Shown piece by piece: positions 1-9,960 of a DNA stretch of 64,000 nucleotides (positions within the stretch are counted from its first letter, which is position 1; each line of letters starts with the position of its first letter). The position numbers were made by a program, and so were the translations under genes. The DNA is from Epiperipatus broadwayi. Lineage: Eukaryota > Onychophora > Udeonychophora > Euonychophora > Peripatidae. The notes beneath the pieces were generated by a model. It saw nothing but the letters and a program-made list of their open reading frames with translations, had not been told where the DNA came from and ran no database searches. The stretch is from contig JAQFVV010006231.1 in NCBI GenBank assembly GCA_028023455.1, positions 9,252,036-9,316,035 on the forward strand, in the 5' to 3' direction.

Positions 1-1085
1 ACTCTGGGTCTGGCTGTGTTAGAGATGAAGCATGGATAGAGGTTCCAAACATAAGAAGACAGGGTAAAATCTGAGTAGGTGGTTAGGTTCAGAATTGTTA
101 TTGGAAGTGACTTATGTTTTTTGAAATTATCTAGTATCTTGAAGTTAGTTGAAGAATTGAATGAAAGATTTAACACAAAATTGAAAATAAGTTATCAATT
201 GATTGGAAATTGAAAAAGATATATAAAGTTAGTTTTTTTTTAAAACTAGCTAGCCTAAGGTTTTGACTACTTTATAAGCATAAACAAACAGAGCTAGTTA
301 ACTTAGTTGTGAGCGAGTGAACTAATTCATGAGAACTAGAAATTGAATTTTTATTACTAAACAAAGATCGAGTTTGTTATAATAAATAATGTTAAAATTA
401 AGCATATGCTTGACTGATCTTTGGATTTTGTAACTCTGTACGGTATTATTGGCAGCAGATTCTGGTCACTTGATGGCCTTTTTTAAAAATTATCGTTAAT
501 TAACTTGATTTTAATTAAAAGTTTGAATAAAAAATATAACAAAGTTGGAAGTAAATAATCAACTGATTAACGGTATATTATTATCTTGCTTTAGATTAAG
601 GTTTTAAATTCGTTTTAAGCATAAAAACCAGAGCTTGTTAACTTGTTTGCGAGCAAGTGAATTGCTTGCTGATAAATTTGAAATTGAATTTTTTTTCCCA
701 AACAAAGATTGGAATTTGTTACAATAAAATTAAAAATAAGTTTATGTTTGATTGAACTTTAGATTTTGAAACTCTGTGCTGGCAATATTGGCGGGAAGCA
801 TCTGGTCATGTGATGACTTTGTAGTCATATTGTTTTCTAAAATTATCGATTGGTAATAACTTGATTTTAACTGAAATTTTGAATAGAAAATGCAACACAC
901 AATTATTAATCAGTTATCAATTCATTGGAAATTGAAAAAAGTGTATCAGGATAAGGTTTTTACCTTGTTAGGTTTTGAGTACTTTTGGGAGCATGAAAAA
1001 TTAGAGTATGTTAACTTGGTTGTGAACAAGTGGATTCTTGGTGCTGAATTCTTATTATTATTACATCATCATCATCATTATTAAT
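1..1085. repeat. diverged tandem monomers, about 340-370 bp
   Basis: Three successive blocks share ordered landmarks. The sequence GTTAACTT-x-GTTxxGAxCAAGTG (consensus) starts at 297, 637 and 1010. Each is preceded by an ATCAAxTxATTGGAAATTG-like stretch near 196, 557 and 915. The first two blocks also share AACTCTGT-x-TATTGGC...TCTGGTCA at about 432-475 and 770-810. The third monomer is cut off near 1080 at an ATC/ATT microsatellite. Divergence is substantial. The small open frame at 890-1084 lies across this repeat and shows no recognisable domain, so I do not call it a gene. Confidence 0.65.
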
Positions 1086-1889
1086 AGTAATTAAATTTTA
1101 TAACCAAAATTAATAATAATAAAAAAAATCAAATGGTTTATTTTTCCAGAGTTCATATAAAGTTACAGTTTTGGAAATAGAATTGAACAATGATCCAAAG
1201 AACATGAACTGTAAAATCTACCCTCTCTACCCTTCTAATAATTCATCCAGGATAAAAAAAAGAAATAATTTGCTGTTTGGGAGTTCTTATAAAGTTTGAA
1301 GTCAAAAAGTGATTGATTTGAATCACAATCTATGGATTTTGGATTGTAGATACATTAAATGTGTAATCATGACATATGTATAAAACAATTTATTGTGAGA
1401 ACGTATTTTTTACAATAAAAATTTTAAATTAAATAAATGACTGATCTACCATGAATACATATATATACTTATGGTAGAAGATGAAATATAAATTTAAAAA
1501 TAAATACTTTTAACAGATAATAGAAATTATAAGTGCTCATCATCTGATTCTTCAATGCAAGTATTTTGAAGGCATTTCAATCAAAACTAATGTTATGCTT
1601 ACTATTTTTGTGGAAAGTAGTGATGATACTTTCTTCATGTCTGGTGTCTCACCAAATGTCATATTTTATCTCTTAATTTTTTTTTGTAATGAATGATATC
1701 ATTTGCAAAGTTAGTATTAACTTTAAATGATCTTTCAAAATTAAGGTTAATTCTTTTAAGCACAGCAAATCTATTTTTGTAGATTTAATGGCATTTTTTA
1801 AATACACTTCTTCATATTAGTTTTTTTTGCCCTTCAATCAGATCATCTGTTAGAAGCTCATTATAACTAAATAATAATAAAAAAATCAA
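1086..1889. other. intergenic/intron, no gene; weak repeat copy
   Basis: AT-rich sequence. A weak copy of the tRNA-like repeat seen at 2070-2160 (GAGTTCTTATAAAG...TCTATGGATTTTGG) lies at about 1282-1345. I see nothing else here. Confidence 0.5.
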
Positions 1890-2165
1890 ATGGTTTATTG
1901 CTCAGGAGTCATCAAACATGATATGATCACCTTTCTTTATGCTTAATCTGGCATTATTGGTTGAGTAGGCACTAGATAGGAATTTTATGCACAAACATTA
2001 TTGCACCAATTGATTACTTTGGTTTGCACTGAGTGGCGCTACTGTATGGAGAGTTTTGTCTGTGTGCTCAAGAGTTCATAAGAAGTTAAAGCACTGGTAA
2101 AGACAGAACTGGATTGTGATCTATGGATCTTGAGTGATACTTTAATATTACAGAGATGGAATCAA
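1890..2165. repeat. family A fragment followed by tRNA-like SINE fragment
   Basis: The stretch 1958-2060 carries the family A 3' block: GTAGGCACTAGATAGGAATT, TTATGCACAAAC, GCACTGAGTGGCGCTACTG, TATGGAGAGTTTTGTCTG. The same block occurs at 4400-4487, 22495-22620 (reversed), 36700-36760 and 47150-47235. Directly after it (2070-2160) is a copy of the SINE family also seen at 51687-51830 (TTCATAAGAAGTTAAAGCAC, GATCTATGGATCTTGAGTG). The coding content is nil. Confidence 0.7.
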
Positions 2166-2852
2166 TTCTATGATATCTTTAGTTTTAAACAACCATTTCT
2201 TTTTGTTTTGGCTATCTGAATAAACACACTCTTTTCCATTACTAAATCTTTAAAGATTTCAGTCATTTATAAATAAAAAAAAATGCATTTCTTTCAATAA
2301 TTTCATAATGTTTTTTTCTTTAACTTCAGTATACATGACGTTATGATTTTAATGCTACCTAGCATTAAAAATCTTTTCAATACATTGTTAATTTCCTTTT
2401 TTTCATTTCTACCCAAATATTTGATAGCCTTTCAAAAGGTCTCATTGTGTAATTGATTTTAAGCATGATTCATTTGCTGCTGCAATAAAATAGTATTGGA
2501 GGGAGCAAAAATACATGTATTTTTATCACAAATCCCAACTAGACAACTAGGATGACAAAATTTAAAAGACAGCATATTTTCCCTACACTAATTCTCAACT
2601 ATTAAGATTAAAATATTCTATAAACAGATTGAAGAAGTATATCAGTCATCCAAACTTTTGAATTTGATTTATAATATACAGCTAAATCAATTTTTGCAGT
2701 TTTTCAAGGTTATAGTATTTCCACTATTATAAATCAATAAAAGTTTTAACCTCAGATGCTGCTAACATTAAGTTTGTGTTTTGTCACTTTAAAGCAAAAC
2801 CCTGCTTCCATTTAGTTAAGCATATCTAAATGGCATGATTTATCAATATAAA
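2166..2852. other. no gene seen
   Basis: AT-rich intron-like sequence. I see no exon, repeat boundary or RNA gene. Confidence 0.5.
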
Positions 2853-3007
2853 AAAATATATAATTGTTAATTAGAGAAGATATTAATTAGTATTAAAGTT
2901 TATCGGCTTAACGTTTTCGAGGATCCATGCCTCATATTCATAGCCTTCATAAAATGTATAATAAAATATGCAAATACAAATATTCAAATAAGCTAGTATT
3001 ACGTAGC

Positions 3008-3277
3008 TCATTTCTTCGAGATCTCGAAGCAAGTATCCTTTCTATTAATGGCATGGATGTTTCCATTGATGTAAAATGCCTCCTTTATTTTTCTTTTGTG
3101 ATCATTTGATTCTGAGCACAATATTATGGGATTGGCGGGTGTGAAGTTGTGTCCAGATTGTTTAGCATGCTCCAAGAATACAGAGGACGTGTTGCTGTTT
3201 TTCTGAGCTCTGTTAAATGTGTAAATATGTTGACCCAGTCTAGTATTGATTGTAGCTTTCGTTTCACCATAATATAT
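3008..3277 (-). pseudogene. Penelope-like GIY-YIG endonuclease C-terminus
   Basis: An open frame of about 89 codons runs from the loop into the left arm and ends at TGA (3008-3010). It begins IYYGETKATINTRLGQHIYT, an IY...YGET...R.gqH pattern matching the start of the GIY-YIG nuclease fold. It continues with VFLEHAKQSGHNF, then HKRKIKEAFYI and NRKDTCFEISKK. The R-x-KIKEA-YI and N-R lines are typical of the Penelope-like element endonuclease carried C-terminal to the reverse transcriptase. No reverse transcriptase is attached, so this is a 5'-truncated copy without a start codon. The TGA may be the natural end of the protein. Family assignment is from motif memory; I am confident of GIY-YIG, less so of the Penelope subclass. 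Confidence 0.75.
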
Positions 3278-3450
3278 AGCATGCTAAACAATCTGGACAC
3301 AACTTCACACCCGCCAATCCCATAATATTGTGCTCAGAATCAAATGATCACAAAAGAAAAATAAAGGAGGCATTTTACATCAATGGAAACATCCATGCCA
3401 TTAATAGAAAGGATACTTGCTTCGAGATCTCGAAGAAATGGGCTACGTAA
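3278..3450 (+). pseudogene. inverted second copy of the GIY-YIG C-terminus
   Basis: The right arm of the palindrome repeats the last 56 codons of the endonuclease on the opposite strand, in frame from CAT at 3280 to TAA at 3448-3450. One difference from the left copy converts the TGA to TGG, so this copy reads KKWAT before its stop. It lacks the GIY-YIG start, which is present only once in the loop. It cannot be functional. Confidence 0.75.
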
Positions 3451-3596
3451 TACTACCTTATTTGAATATTTGTATTTGCATATTTTATTATACATTTTAT
3501 GAAGGCTATGAATATGAGGCATGGATCCTCGAAAACGTTAAGCCGATAAACTTTAATACTAATTAATATCTTCTCTAATTAACAATTATATATTTT

Positions 3597-4026
3597 ACAT
3601 ATAGTGAGAAGTAAAGCTATATTTATTATATAAAAAAAAAAAAAAAAATTCTTTTCCCACTAAAGATATACAGTATCATTAAAATTATAAATTTTTAGTT
3701 TCATGATAATTAAATTATTCAAGAAAAACACTTTTGCAACTTCCTGTCAGCAAAAACAGTTTCATGTTTAATTACAATGTTATAATGCAGTGATAAAGGT
3801 TCAAGAATCATGGCTACAGCCATAACATTTCCAGAATTCAAATTTTTTATGAACTGTTCAGCAATAAACTATTCAATTACCTTTTTTTTAATGTTATACC
3901 GACTGTTTTGTTTTTTAAATCTTAAAAAAAAAAAACAATCCTTGAATAGTTTTTAAAATTATTGTCGACAGTATCAATTTTCATGGAATTAATAAACGTA
4001 TTGCCTTGTTCTGAATAATGACTTGG
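3597..4026. other. no gene seen
   Basis: AT-rich sequence with an A-run near 3632-3648 and another at 3925-3935. I see nothing else in it. Confidence 0.5.
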
Positions 4027-4039
4027 TTTAAAGAAACAT

Positions 4040-4487
4040 TAAACATCGCATGATCACTATTTCTTATGCTAGCACATTACTGTTATTAAAACAGGCAAAA
4101 CTCTCCATACAGTAGTGCAACTCAGTGCCAACCAGAATAATCAATGGATACCAGAAGGCTTGTGCATAAAATCCCTATCTAGTGCCTACTCATCCAAATC
4201 TCCAGACTAGTTTATGGCTTGTGGCTTTCGTCAGTGTGGAGCTTTGGATCTGAGGCACTGCACCTAGATCTTGGATCCTAAGATCTAGATGCAGTGCTCT
4301 CAGATCCAAAGCTAAGATCTAGGTGCAGTGCTCTCAGATCCAAAGCTCCTCACTGATGAAGGCCACAAGCCAGAAACTAGTCTGGGGATATTGGATGAGT
4401 AGGCACTAGATAAGGATTTTATGCACAAGCCTTCTGGCATCCACTGATTATTCTGGTTGGCACTACTGTATGGAGAGTTTTGCCTGT
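4040..4487. mobile_element. family A foldback retroelement with 13-bp target duplication
   Basis: The element is flanked by the 13-bp direct repeat TTTAAAGAAACAT (4027-4039 and 4488-4500). It has a leader of about 47 nt (CATGATCACTATTTCTTATG type) and then a long imperfect inverted repeat. The left arm starts TTAAAACAGGCAAAACTCTC near 4087 and the right arm ends GAGAGTTTTGCCTGTTTTAA near 4492. The centre (about 4240-4345) holds three 30-odd-nt units, AGATCTAG-TGCAGTGCTCTCAGATCC-like, one of them inverted. A hammerhead-type motif occurs once per arm: well preserved on the plus strand (4333-4399) and decayed on the minus strand (about 4190-4245). There is no protein-coding capacity. Other copies lie at 1958-2060, 22495-22715, 36616-36779 and 46830-47310. 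Confidence 0.8.
4333..4399 (+). ncRNA. hammerhead-type self-cleaving ribozyme candidate
   Basis: The core reads CUGAUGA (4353-4359), then stem II GGC/GCC (4361-4363 with 4369-4371, loop CACAA), then GAA (4373-4375), then ACUAGU (4376-4381) with C at 4382 as the expected cleavage site. Stem I forms next to the core from UCCUCA (4347-4352) with UGGGGA (4383-4388), six pairs including one G-U. After an AGC/UA internal loop, AUCCAA (4338-4343) pairs with UUGGAU (4391-4396), and CUC/GAG pairs further out. ACUAGU is self-complementary, as in hammerheads with a minimal stem III that work as dimers. The weak point is an A-A opposition at the base of stem II. Hammerheads are known from Penelope-like and other small retroelements. 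Confidence 0.7.
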
Positions 4488-4500
4488 TTTAAAGAAACAT

Positions 4501-6396
4501 CCATACCATTAAAAGGTTTTATATTTTCATCATATTCCCATATTATTTTAGCATTATTTGGAATAATCCTTTAATTTATTTCTTTGTTCACAATGAGACT
4601 AATACAGCCTATGTTAAAATAAAAAATCTTGCTCATGTTGTTAAAGCATTTCTGATCTATTATTTAAAATAAGATGTTTATGACTTTTTTTTACTATAAG
4701 ATCTAGATGCAATTTAATTAATATAAAAATATTACAAATATAGTGCACAATATATAATCACTTTATAAAGATTGGGAAATTTTTAAAAATTCATGGAGTC
4801 GGGTATTAAGTAAGTATAATTAAAAAAAAAATAGCCTTATTACCACACATGCATAATTTAAAAGCACAGCAAATAGTCATAACTCCATTATTTTTAAAAA
4901 TTTGTTTAGCCATAGCAATACTCCTTCTTTTTACATCACCACCATTGTTGATTAACCAGCACCTTGGATATTTAAAGCGATCATGCAGTTCTATGACTCA
5001 CAGCCCACCTAATTCTCAAATTTTTGTCTTTTTAACATATCCTTTTTAATTTTAGTTTTATAGGAATTTATTTTTAATTTTTTTTTTTTAACACACATAC
5101 TGAACTCTATTTGTTAAGTTTGCTTACTATTTGCAAGCCCTGTTATATCATTAATAAAGGTAATGCTATGAACTTTCATTCCTCCAATATCAGTTGAAAA
5201 CAACATTCATTTAGAATGTGATCTAAAGAAAAAGTGCAGGTAAATAGAAACACCACTAATAACTATCTTCTTAGAGAAGATAATTCAATTTGCCATTTCT
5301 TTTATTTTATATACAATTTCCTTAAACATATTTCCAAAATAAATAACAATCCATTCCAAAACTATTTAATGGAGACACTGTAAAAGAGTATATACTTTGT
5401 ATTAAATTTAAAAAGCTAGTATACCTTCAATGCATTAGTATCATACTCATGGTTATCAACACACCAACCATTTTACCATTAGAATGATATTTTTTAAAAA
5501 TCTATTTTTTACTTATTTAAATACTACTGACTCTGATTCATCAAGTGTGAGTTATATAAAATAAAACAAGAGTCTTTGAGTTTTCTTTTTGTATCATTTC
5601 CTTAATAAACTGTTCAACAATATCAAGATGGAACTCGTATCCTAGTTTTTTTCATGATTATAAAATACTGATGCATTTGTAAATTAGTTTTTGCTTTTCT
5701 GTATGTAAATGAATGTATTATATCAGTGTGGATATATATAAGGTCTCTCCAATAGCCTTCTATAGAGGAATAAAAGAAAAAAAACCATTATTCACTAGCA
5801 ACTGCCTATAAAATTTTTGTGGATTTACATTTTGGCTTTATTTTGTAACTAAGAATAATTGACCATTCATTTTCTGGCCAATACTAAATGGCCATTCAGT
5901 TGAATTTAGGCAGATTGCTTAAAAAAAAAAATCTTGTATGTTTAGAACCCTGAAAAAATTTCATTGTATTTTGCCTAACTTAGATTCATATTTCAGGCCA
6001 TGGCAAGAGTGAATATATTAGCCATTAAATAAAGAAACCTGTATTACAGATATTTCAAATTATTTATTAAATAAACCATTTCTCTCAGTCAATCTCTTTT
6101 CATGATTAACCAAGTAAATATTAATTTAATTAGTTATCAATCGTTTTTACAAACTACATCATCTTTTATTTCTCTATTCTTTTAATATAAACAATTTCAC
6201 AACTGAAAAACATATTTTAGTGAAACAATTATCCATTCAAAATTTTAAGTATCATTTTAGCAACATGTAAAGTTTCTAATTATTCTGAAGTTTTCATATT
6301 TTTCTATTTAAAGTCATAATTACTGAAACTAAAATTTTCAATCTATTAATTTTTCATGACAACAATATTAGTTAATTCTTTCAAATTCCTTTATTT
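4501..6396. other. no gene seen
   Basis: AT-rich sequence with no exon or recognisable repeat boundary. The open frame at 4849-5049 has no recognisable features. A short hAT-like phrase is absent. A few A/T homopolymers occur. Confidence 0.5.
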
Positions 6397-7025
6397 ATAA
6401 TTAAGGTTCAGTAAGAATGATGTTTAGTAAATTCTAAATAATTACACCGACGTCATTCAGTCAAAAAACATCGTAAATAGTAATTTAAAGTGAGTATCTA
6501 CTCACGCTCTCTTCAACAGTTCTTCAGATTTGCTCATATAAAAGAATTTGAGTCATAGGAATAAGAGGGATTCTTTTTATTCCTGCATAAATACTATATC
6601 TTGGATTGAAGAGGAGAGTATTCATTTATTTAACACTCTCAAAAGGCGCATGCTCAATTAGCTTGAAAGGCTGATATTGGAATGAAATATAATTGCAAGC
6701 ATGGCACTAGATAAAATATTTGCCTATTTACTCATAATTAAGTTTCAGTAAGAATGACGTTTAGTAAATTCTAAGTAATTACACCGACGTCATTCAGTCA
6801 AAAAACATCGTAAATAGTAATTTAAAGTGAGTATCTACTCACGCTCTCTTCAACAGTTCTTCAGATTTGCTCATATAAAAGAATTTGAGTTGTAGGAATA
6901 AGAGGGATTCTTTTTATTCCTGCATAAATACTATATCTTGGATTGAAGAGGAGAGTATTCATTTATTTAACACTCTCAAAAGGCGCGTGCTCGATTAGCT
7001 TGAAAGGCTAATATTGGAATGAAAT
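6397..7025. repeat. direct duplication, two 292-bp copies 337 bp apart
   Basis: Copy 1 is 6397-6688 and copy 2 is 6734-7025, with a 45-bp spacer. They are nearly identical, differing by a handful of substitutions such as GATGTTTAG/GACGTTTAG and GGCGCATG/GGCGCGTG. Each contains the near-palindrome GTGAGTATCTACTCAC, a GGAATAA...TTATTCC hairpin and the phrase CACTCTCAAAAGGCGC. The few differences suggest a recent duplication or an LTR-like pair around a lost interior. There is no protein coding. Confidence 0.8.
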
Positions 7026-7071
7026 TTAAATCATTTAGTAATTCGACTAGAAAATTACAGTATATTGCTGT

Positions 7072-7610
7072 GAAGTGATGCACTGTGACTTCTCCTTAAA
7101 CGGAGTCAGGAATTTCTCAGCAGCTATGCCTAGAAAAACCTGTTAGCCACTTTACCTTCCCTTTCCATTGTCCACTCTACGTTTTCCCATACTCTGCTCC
7201 ATTCCACTTCCAAAACATAATCTTTGTCAACTCCATGACCTTCATATCTAAATCCCTCTTATCTTTTCCCAAACCTAGCATAAAAACCAATAACTCACTT
7301 TCTGTAAAATCACTTTGTTCGTATTTAATCTTCCATAACTTCATTATTTGTACCCTTTCTGCTTCCAAGCATTTACATAAAAGTAACAGATGCCTAATAT
7401 TTTCTATGCCTTCCTTACACAACTTGCAGACTAAATCATCCATATTTATCCATTTATGTGTGTATTCCCTTGTTGCTAAAGATCCCATTTGAGCCTTAAA
7501 CAATAAACTACTTTCCTTACTATTATCATAAACTAACTCACATCCAATGTTGCGCTGAGTTATTATATTAGAGTAACATCTATTCATTACTTCTGACATT
7601 AGTTAATATA
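7072..7610 (-). mobile_element. LINE C 3' fragment (5'-truncated)
   Basis: The fragment contains the open frame 7177-7599 and a 3' end whose sense strand reads GGTTTTTCTAGGCATAGCTG and ends GTGCATCA-like near 7075. The same 3' end recurs at 18500-18605 and 60161-60240, ending in CATCACATCA repeats, which supports a LINE with a simple-repeat tail. The 5' end is truncated near 7610. Confidence 0.75.
7177..7599 (-). pseudogene. non-LTR retrotransposon ORF C-terminus with CCHC knuckle
   Basis: An uninterrupted 140-codon frame survives the truncation. It shows SSLLFKAQMGSLATREYTHK, then CKLCKEGIENIRHLLLLC, a C-x2-C-x8-H-x4-C knuckle, followed by an ER-x-IMKLWK helix and a basic end. This arrangement (a [LF]-x-R/K-x-GxL-x-TR line, then a CCHC) is what follows the reverse transcriptase in many non-LTR retrotransposons. 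The polymerase and endonuclease parts are missing. A second, stop-riddled copy of the same region is at 18100-18480, so the intact frame marks this as the younger insertion. I cannot place it in a named clade. The plus-strand frame at 7235-7492 is its shadow. Confidence 0.75.
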
Positions 7611-7910
7611 GTTGTTTCTATTAAAATGAAATAAAAATATGAGTAAATAAATCGAAAATTTTGTTTAATATATCAAAATACATTCTCCAAAGACGCAAAC
7701 AATTTTCTGTGATTTTTTTTTTTTAAGAAGAGAACGATTAGTAACATCATCTAAAAAAATGTAACTCTGGCAAAGATAAAATCCCGGCTTACTTATTTTT
7801 AAAATTTTATTATTATTTTGCAATAAATAGATTATTTAAATAAAACATTACTTTTGTAGTTTTTACTTAAGATCAATTATAACTTTACAAAATTATTTTA
7901 AAAGTCTTAC
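7611..7910 (-). other. intron after exon C
   Basis: AT-rich intron sequence carrying the strong donor GTAAGA at 7905-7910. I see nothing else. Confidence 0.6.
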
Positions 7911-8038
7911 CTCCGCAGTTCTTCGCTACTTTGTGCTAAGGCTGCGGCAACTCGCTCTAACCTGAGCGAACGTGGGGTAGGTGGGCTAGATTCACATTTT
8001 ATATACCGGCTTTCATCTTTTCCTTCTGCTCCTGGGAT
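7911..8038 (-). CDS. PPFIA (liprin-alpha): liprin-alpha exon C (IKCESSPPTP linker)
   Basis: This exon is 128 nt: 42 codons plus two bases. It begins IPGAEGKDESRYIKCESSPP and continues TPRSLRLERVAAALAQSSEELRR. The KCE-SSPP-TPR-LRLER core is the conserved linker motif of liprin-alpha (vertebrate paralogues carry IKCETSPPSSPRALRLDR). The acceptor is ...attttatag (AG at 8039-8040) and the donor is GTAAGA from 7910. It begins in phase 0, matching the ends of both exon B and exon B'. The next exon, expected to carry the SSQDSLHK...KKGIKSSIGRLFGKKEK block, was not found between 1 and 7910, so the following intron is longer than 7.9 kb. The exon stands out as a GC-rich island between AT-rich flanks. 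Confidence 0.94.
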
Positions 8039-9530
8039 CTATAAAATAAATTTAATATTATTCCATATTTAAAAAGAATAAGCTAAGCTGTTCTCATTAA
8101 CTATTTATAATTATTAATAAAATCTTATTAATGTAAAAACATTATAAACAAAATACTTATATGTATTCAGAAATCAAATAAACAAAATCTATATAATTTT
8201 TAATATTGCTTGTACAAAAATGATTATGGTTAAATTTTAATTGAAAAACAAACAAACAAACTATTAATCATTTAAATTATAAAATAGAATTTAAATATTA
8301 ATTAATATAAAATGAAACCAACAATAACAAAGAAATGGAAGGAAAAAAAAATATAAAAGAATTTCTAAAAAATTTGATGCCACAGAAATTATACATACAA
8401 TAAATATTTTTTAAATATATTTTATAAGGTAAAAAAAAAACATTTAATATAACTACTAATAATTGTGACTGATATATATGTAACACATTGCAATTTAGGT
8501 AATATAGTTTATTAATACCTTAACTCACTGTCTTGCTATTTGTAATTTGTAGTGTTTGAATTCAAATTATCACGACCTGACTAATTAACCACTTGATTAT
8601 ATATACAGTACATGAAAATAATATAATAGTGAATTGAAATGAGTCTATTCGCACATTTTGTCAAAACTAATGGACCTACTGTGAAACAATACTCAAGAAA
8701 CTGCATAAGAAAAAAACATCCAGGTTGATAACTATAAATTGATTCCACTCCTCCCCCACCCACATAAAACTAGAAAGATAAACAGTAATAAATTAAAGCA
8801 TATGCTTTGTAATAATTTACAGAAACCAATTTGTGGAAGATAAATAAGTCGACATACATCACACACTGGTTGGTGGTGATTCAGTAATTCATTGTTACTA
8901 ATTTGCAGCATACATCTGGAATTATATTCAGGTGACACAGTAGAGATTCCAAACTGTTGGATAGTGATCATTAAGAAATATCCATTTTACTTACCAGTTG
9001 TCAATAAATTTATATTGTTTCAAACAAGGAGATAAAAGTTCACTGAGAATTATCTACAAGATGACATACTGATACAAACACAAATATGCATTGGACAATT
9101 TCCAAAAACCAGATGTATTAAGTTGAAAATAGTCTATTATGGAAACAATAAATACAAAATAAAGGTGGTCATTTCAACAAAAGTATTTAACAACAACAAC
9201 AATAAAAAATGTAGATATTTATTGCACTGAGCTAAAATATTTTATATAAATGTAACTATTATATATATATAAAATATACACATATATATTAAAAATTGCC
9301 TTTGAAAAAAAAAAGCAACCTATATTTTTAAATAAATTAAAATTACCTGATTCCTCCCTTCTAAAGCAATCTCTCATACAAATTTAAATTGTAACTAGAT
9401 TTTTATATAAGCAAAAAAAAATTTTTTATATTCGCTTCAAAAGCTATATTATTAGCTAAAGAGATATATACGATGAATTTGGATTAGCATTTGGCATAGT
9501 TCAATCATGAGTAATATAGTAAAAATTATT
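8039..9530 (-). other. intron between exons B and C, left part
   Basis: This is the 3' half of the intron, ending at the acceptor 8039-8040. It holds A/T homopolymers. A stretch at about 8560-8990 has mildly higher GC (CACTCCTCCCCCACCCACAT at 8747) and may be a decayed repeat. No exon with proper phase was found. Confidence 0.5.
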
Positions 9531-9960
9531 ATTCATTAAGTGGTTCATCTCTAATCTAATGAATGAGTAATAAAAATTATTAATATACTTTCATAAGTGA
9601 TCTGTGTTAAAGTTGCGAGGGCAACACATTTGATACATCAATCAAACTATAGTAATTTGCTATATATATATATATATATACACACACACTAACCAATGAT
9701 AAAGATGGGTAAGAGATTGTGGTCTGGCCCAACTGATGAGTACTGGTTCAGCATGAAATATGTTTCTTGGAGATCATAGACCTTTTCCACATTATTTAGT
9801 CATAGGTTTATGATTACATCCCCTCACAAGGAGTTAAAAGCAGATTAAAAACTAGTCCCTACTTTGCATGAAAGTGATGTAGTGAAAATTACACTACAAA
9901 AATATTCATTAAGTGGATAATCTCTAGTCTAATGAATGATTAATAAAAATTACTAATCTT
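9531..9960. repeat. short direct repeats flanking a dispersed repeat
   Basis: ATTCATTAAGTGG...TCTAATGAATGA...AATAAAAATTA occurs at 9531-9587 and again 373 bp later at 9904-9960, and a diverged copy is near 55695-55760. Between them is a (TA)n(CA)n microsatellite (9661-9690). After it comes a family D stretch (CAACTGATGAGTACTGGTTC, AGCATGAAATATG, GATTACATCCCCTCACAAGG), also found at 19860-20035 and 54950-55000. The paired direct repeats may be element termini. There is no coding sequence. Confidence 0.55.

Larger units (their letters stand above)
2853..3596. mobile_element. Penelope-derived palindrome, 319-bp arms
   Basis: The arms 2853-3171 and 3278-3596 are reverse complements over their whole length without a gap; every paired coordinate sums to 6449. 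A 106-nt loop separates them. Only a few substitutions distinguish the arms, so the structure is young. Both arms carry the end of a GIY-YIG endonuclease frame reading outward (see 3008-3277 and 3278-3450). Possible imperfect target duplications are TTTATCAATATAAAAAAA near 2838 and TTTATTATATAAAAAAAA near 3620, leaving a leader of about 25 nt on the right only. It probably lies in the liprin-alpha intron following exon C; the primary transcript would then fold into a 319-bp hairpin. Confidence 0.85.

Noticed and set aside
2927-3522. Two mirror-image 60-codon open frames with nearly the same peptide
   Set aside because: They are the antisense of the GIY-YIG remnant and exist only because the palindrome is symmetric.
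7235-7492. 85-codon plus-strand frame
   Set aside because: It overlaps the minus-strand LINE frame with its CCHC knuckle, so it is a shadow.
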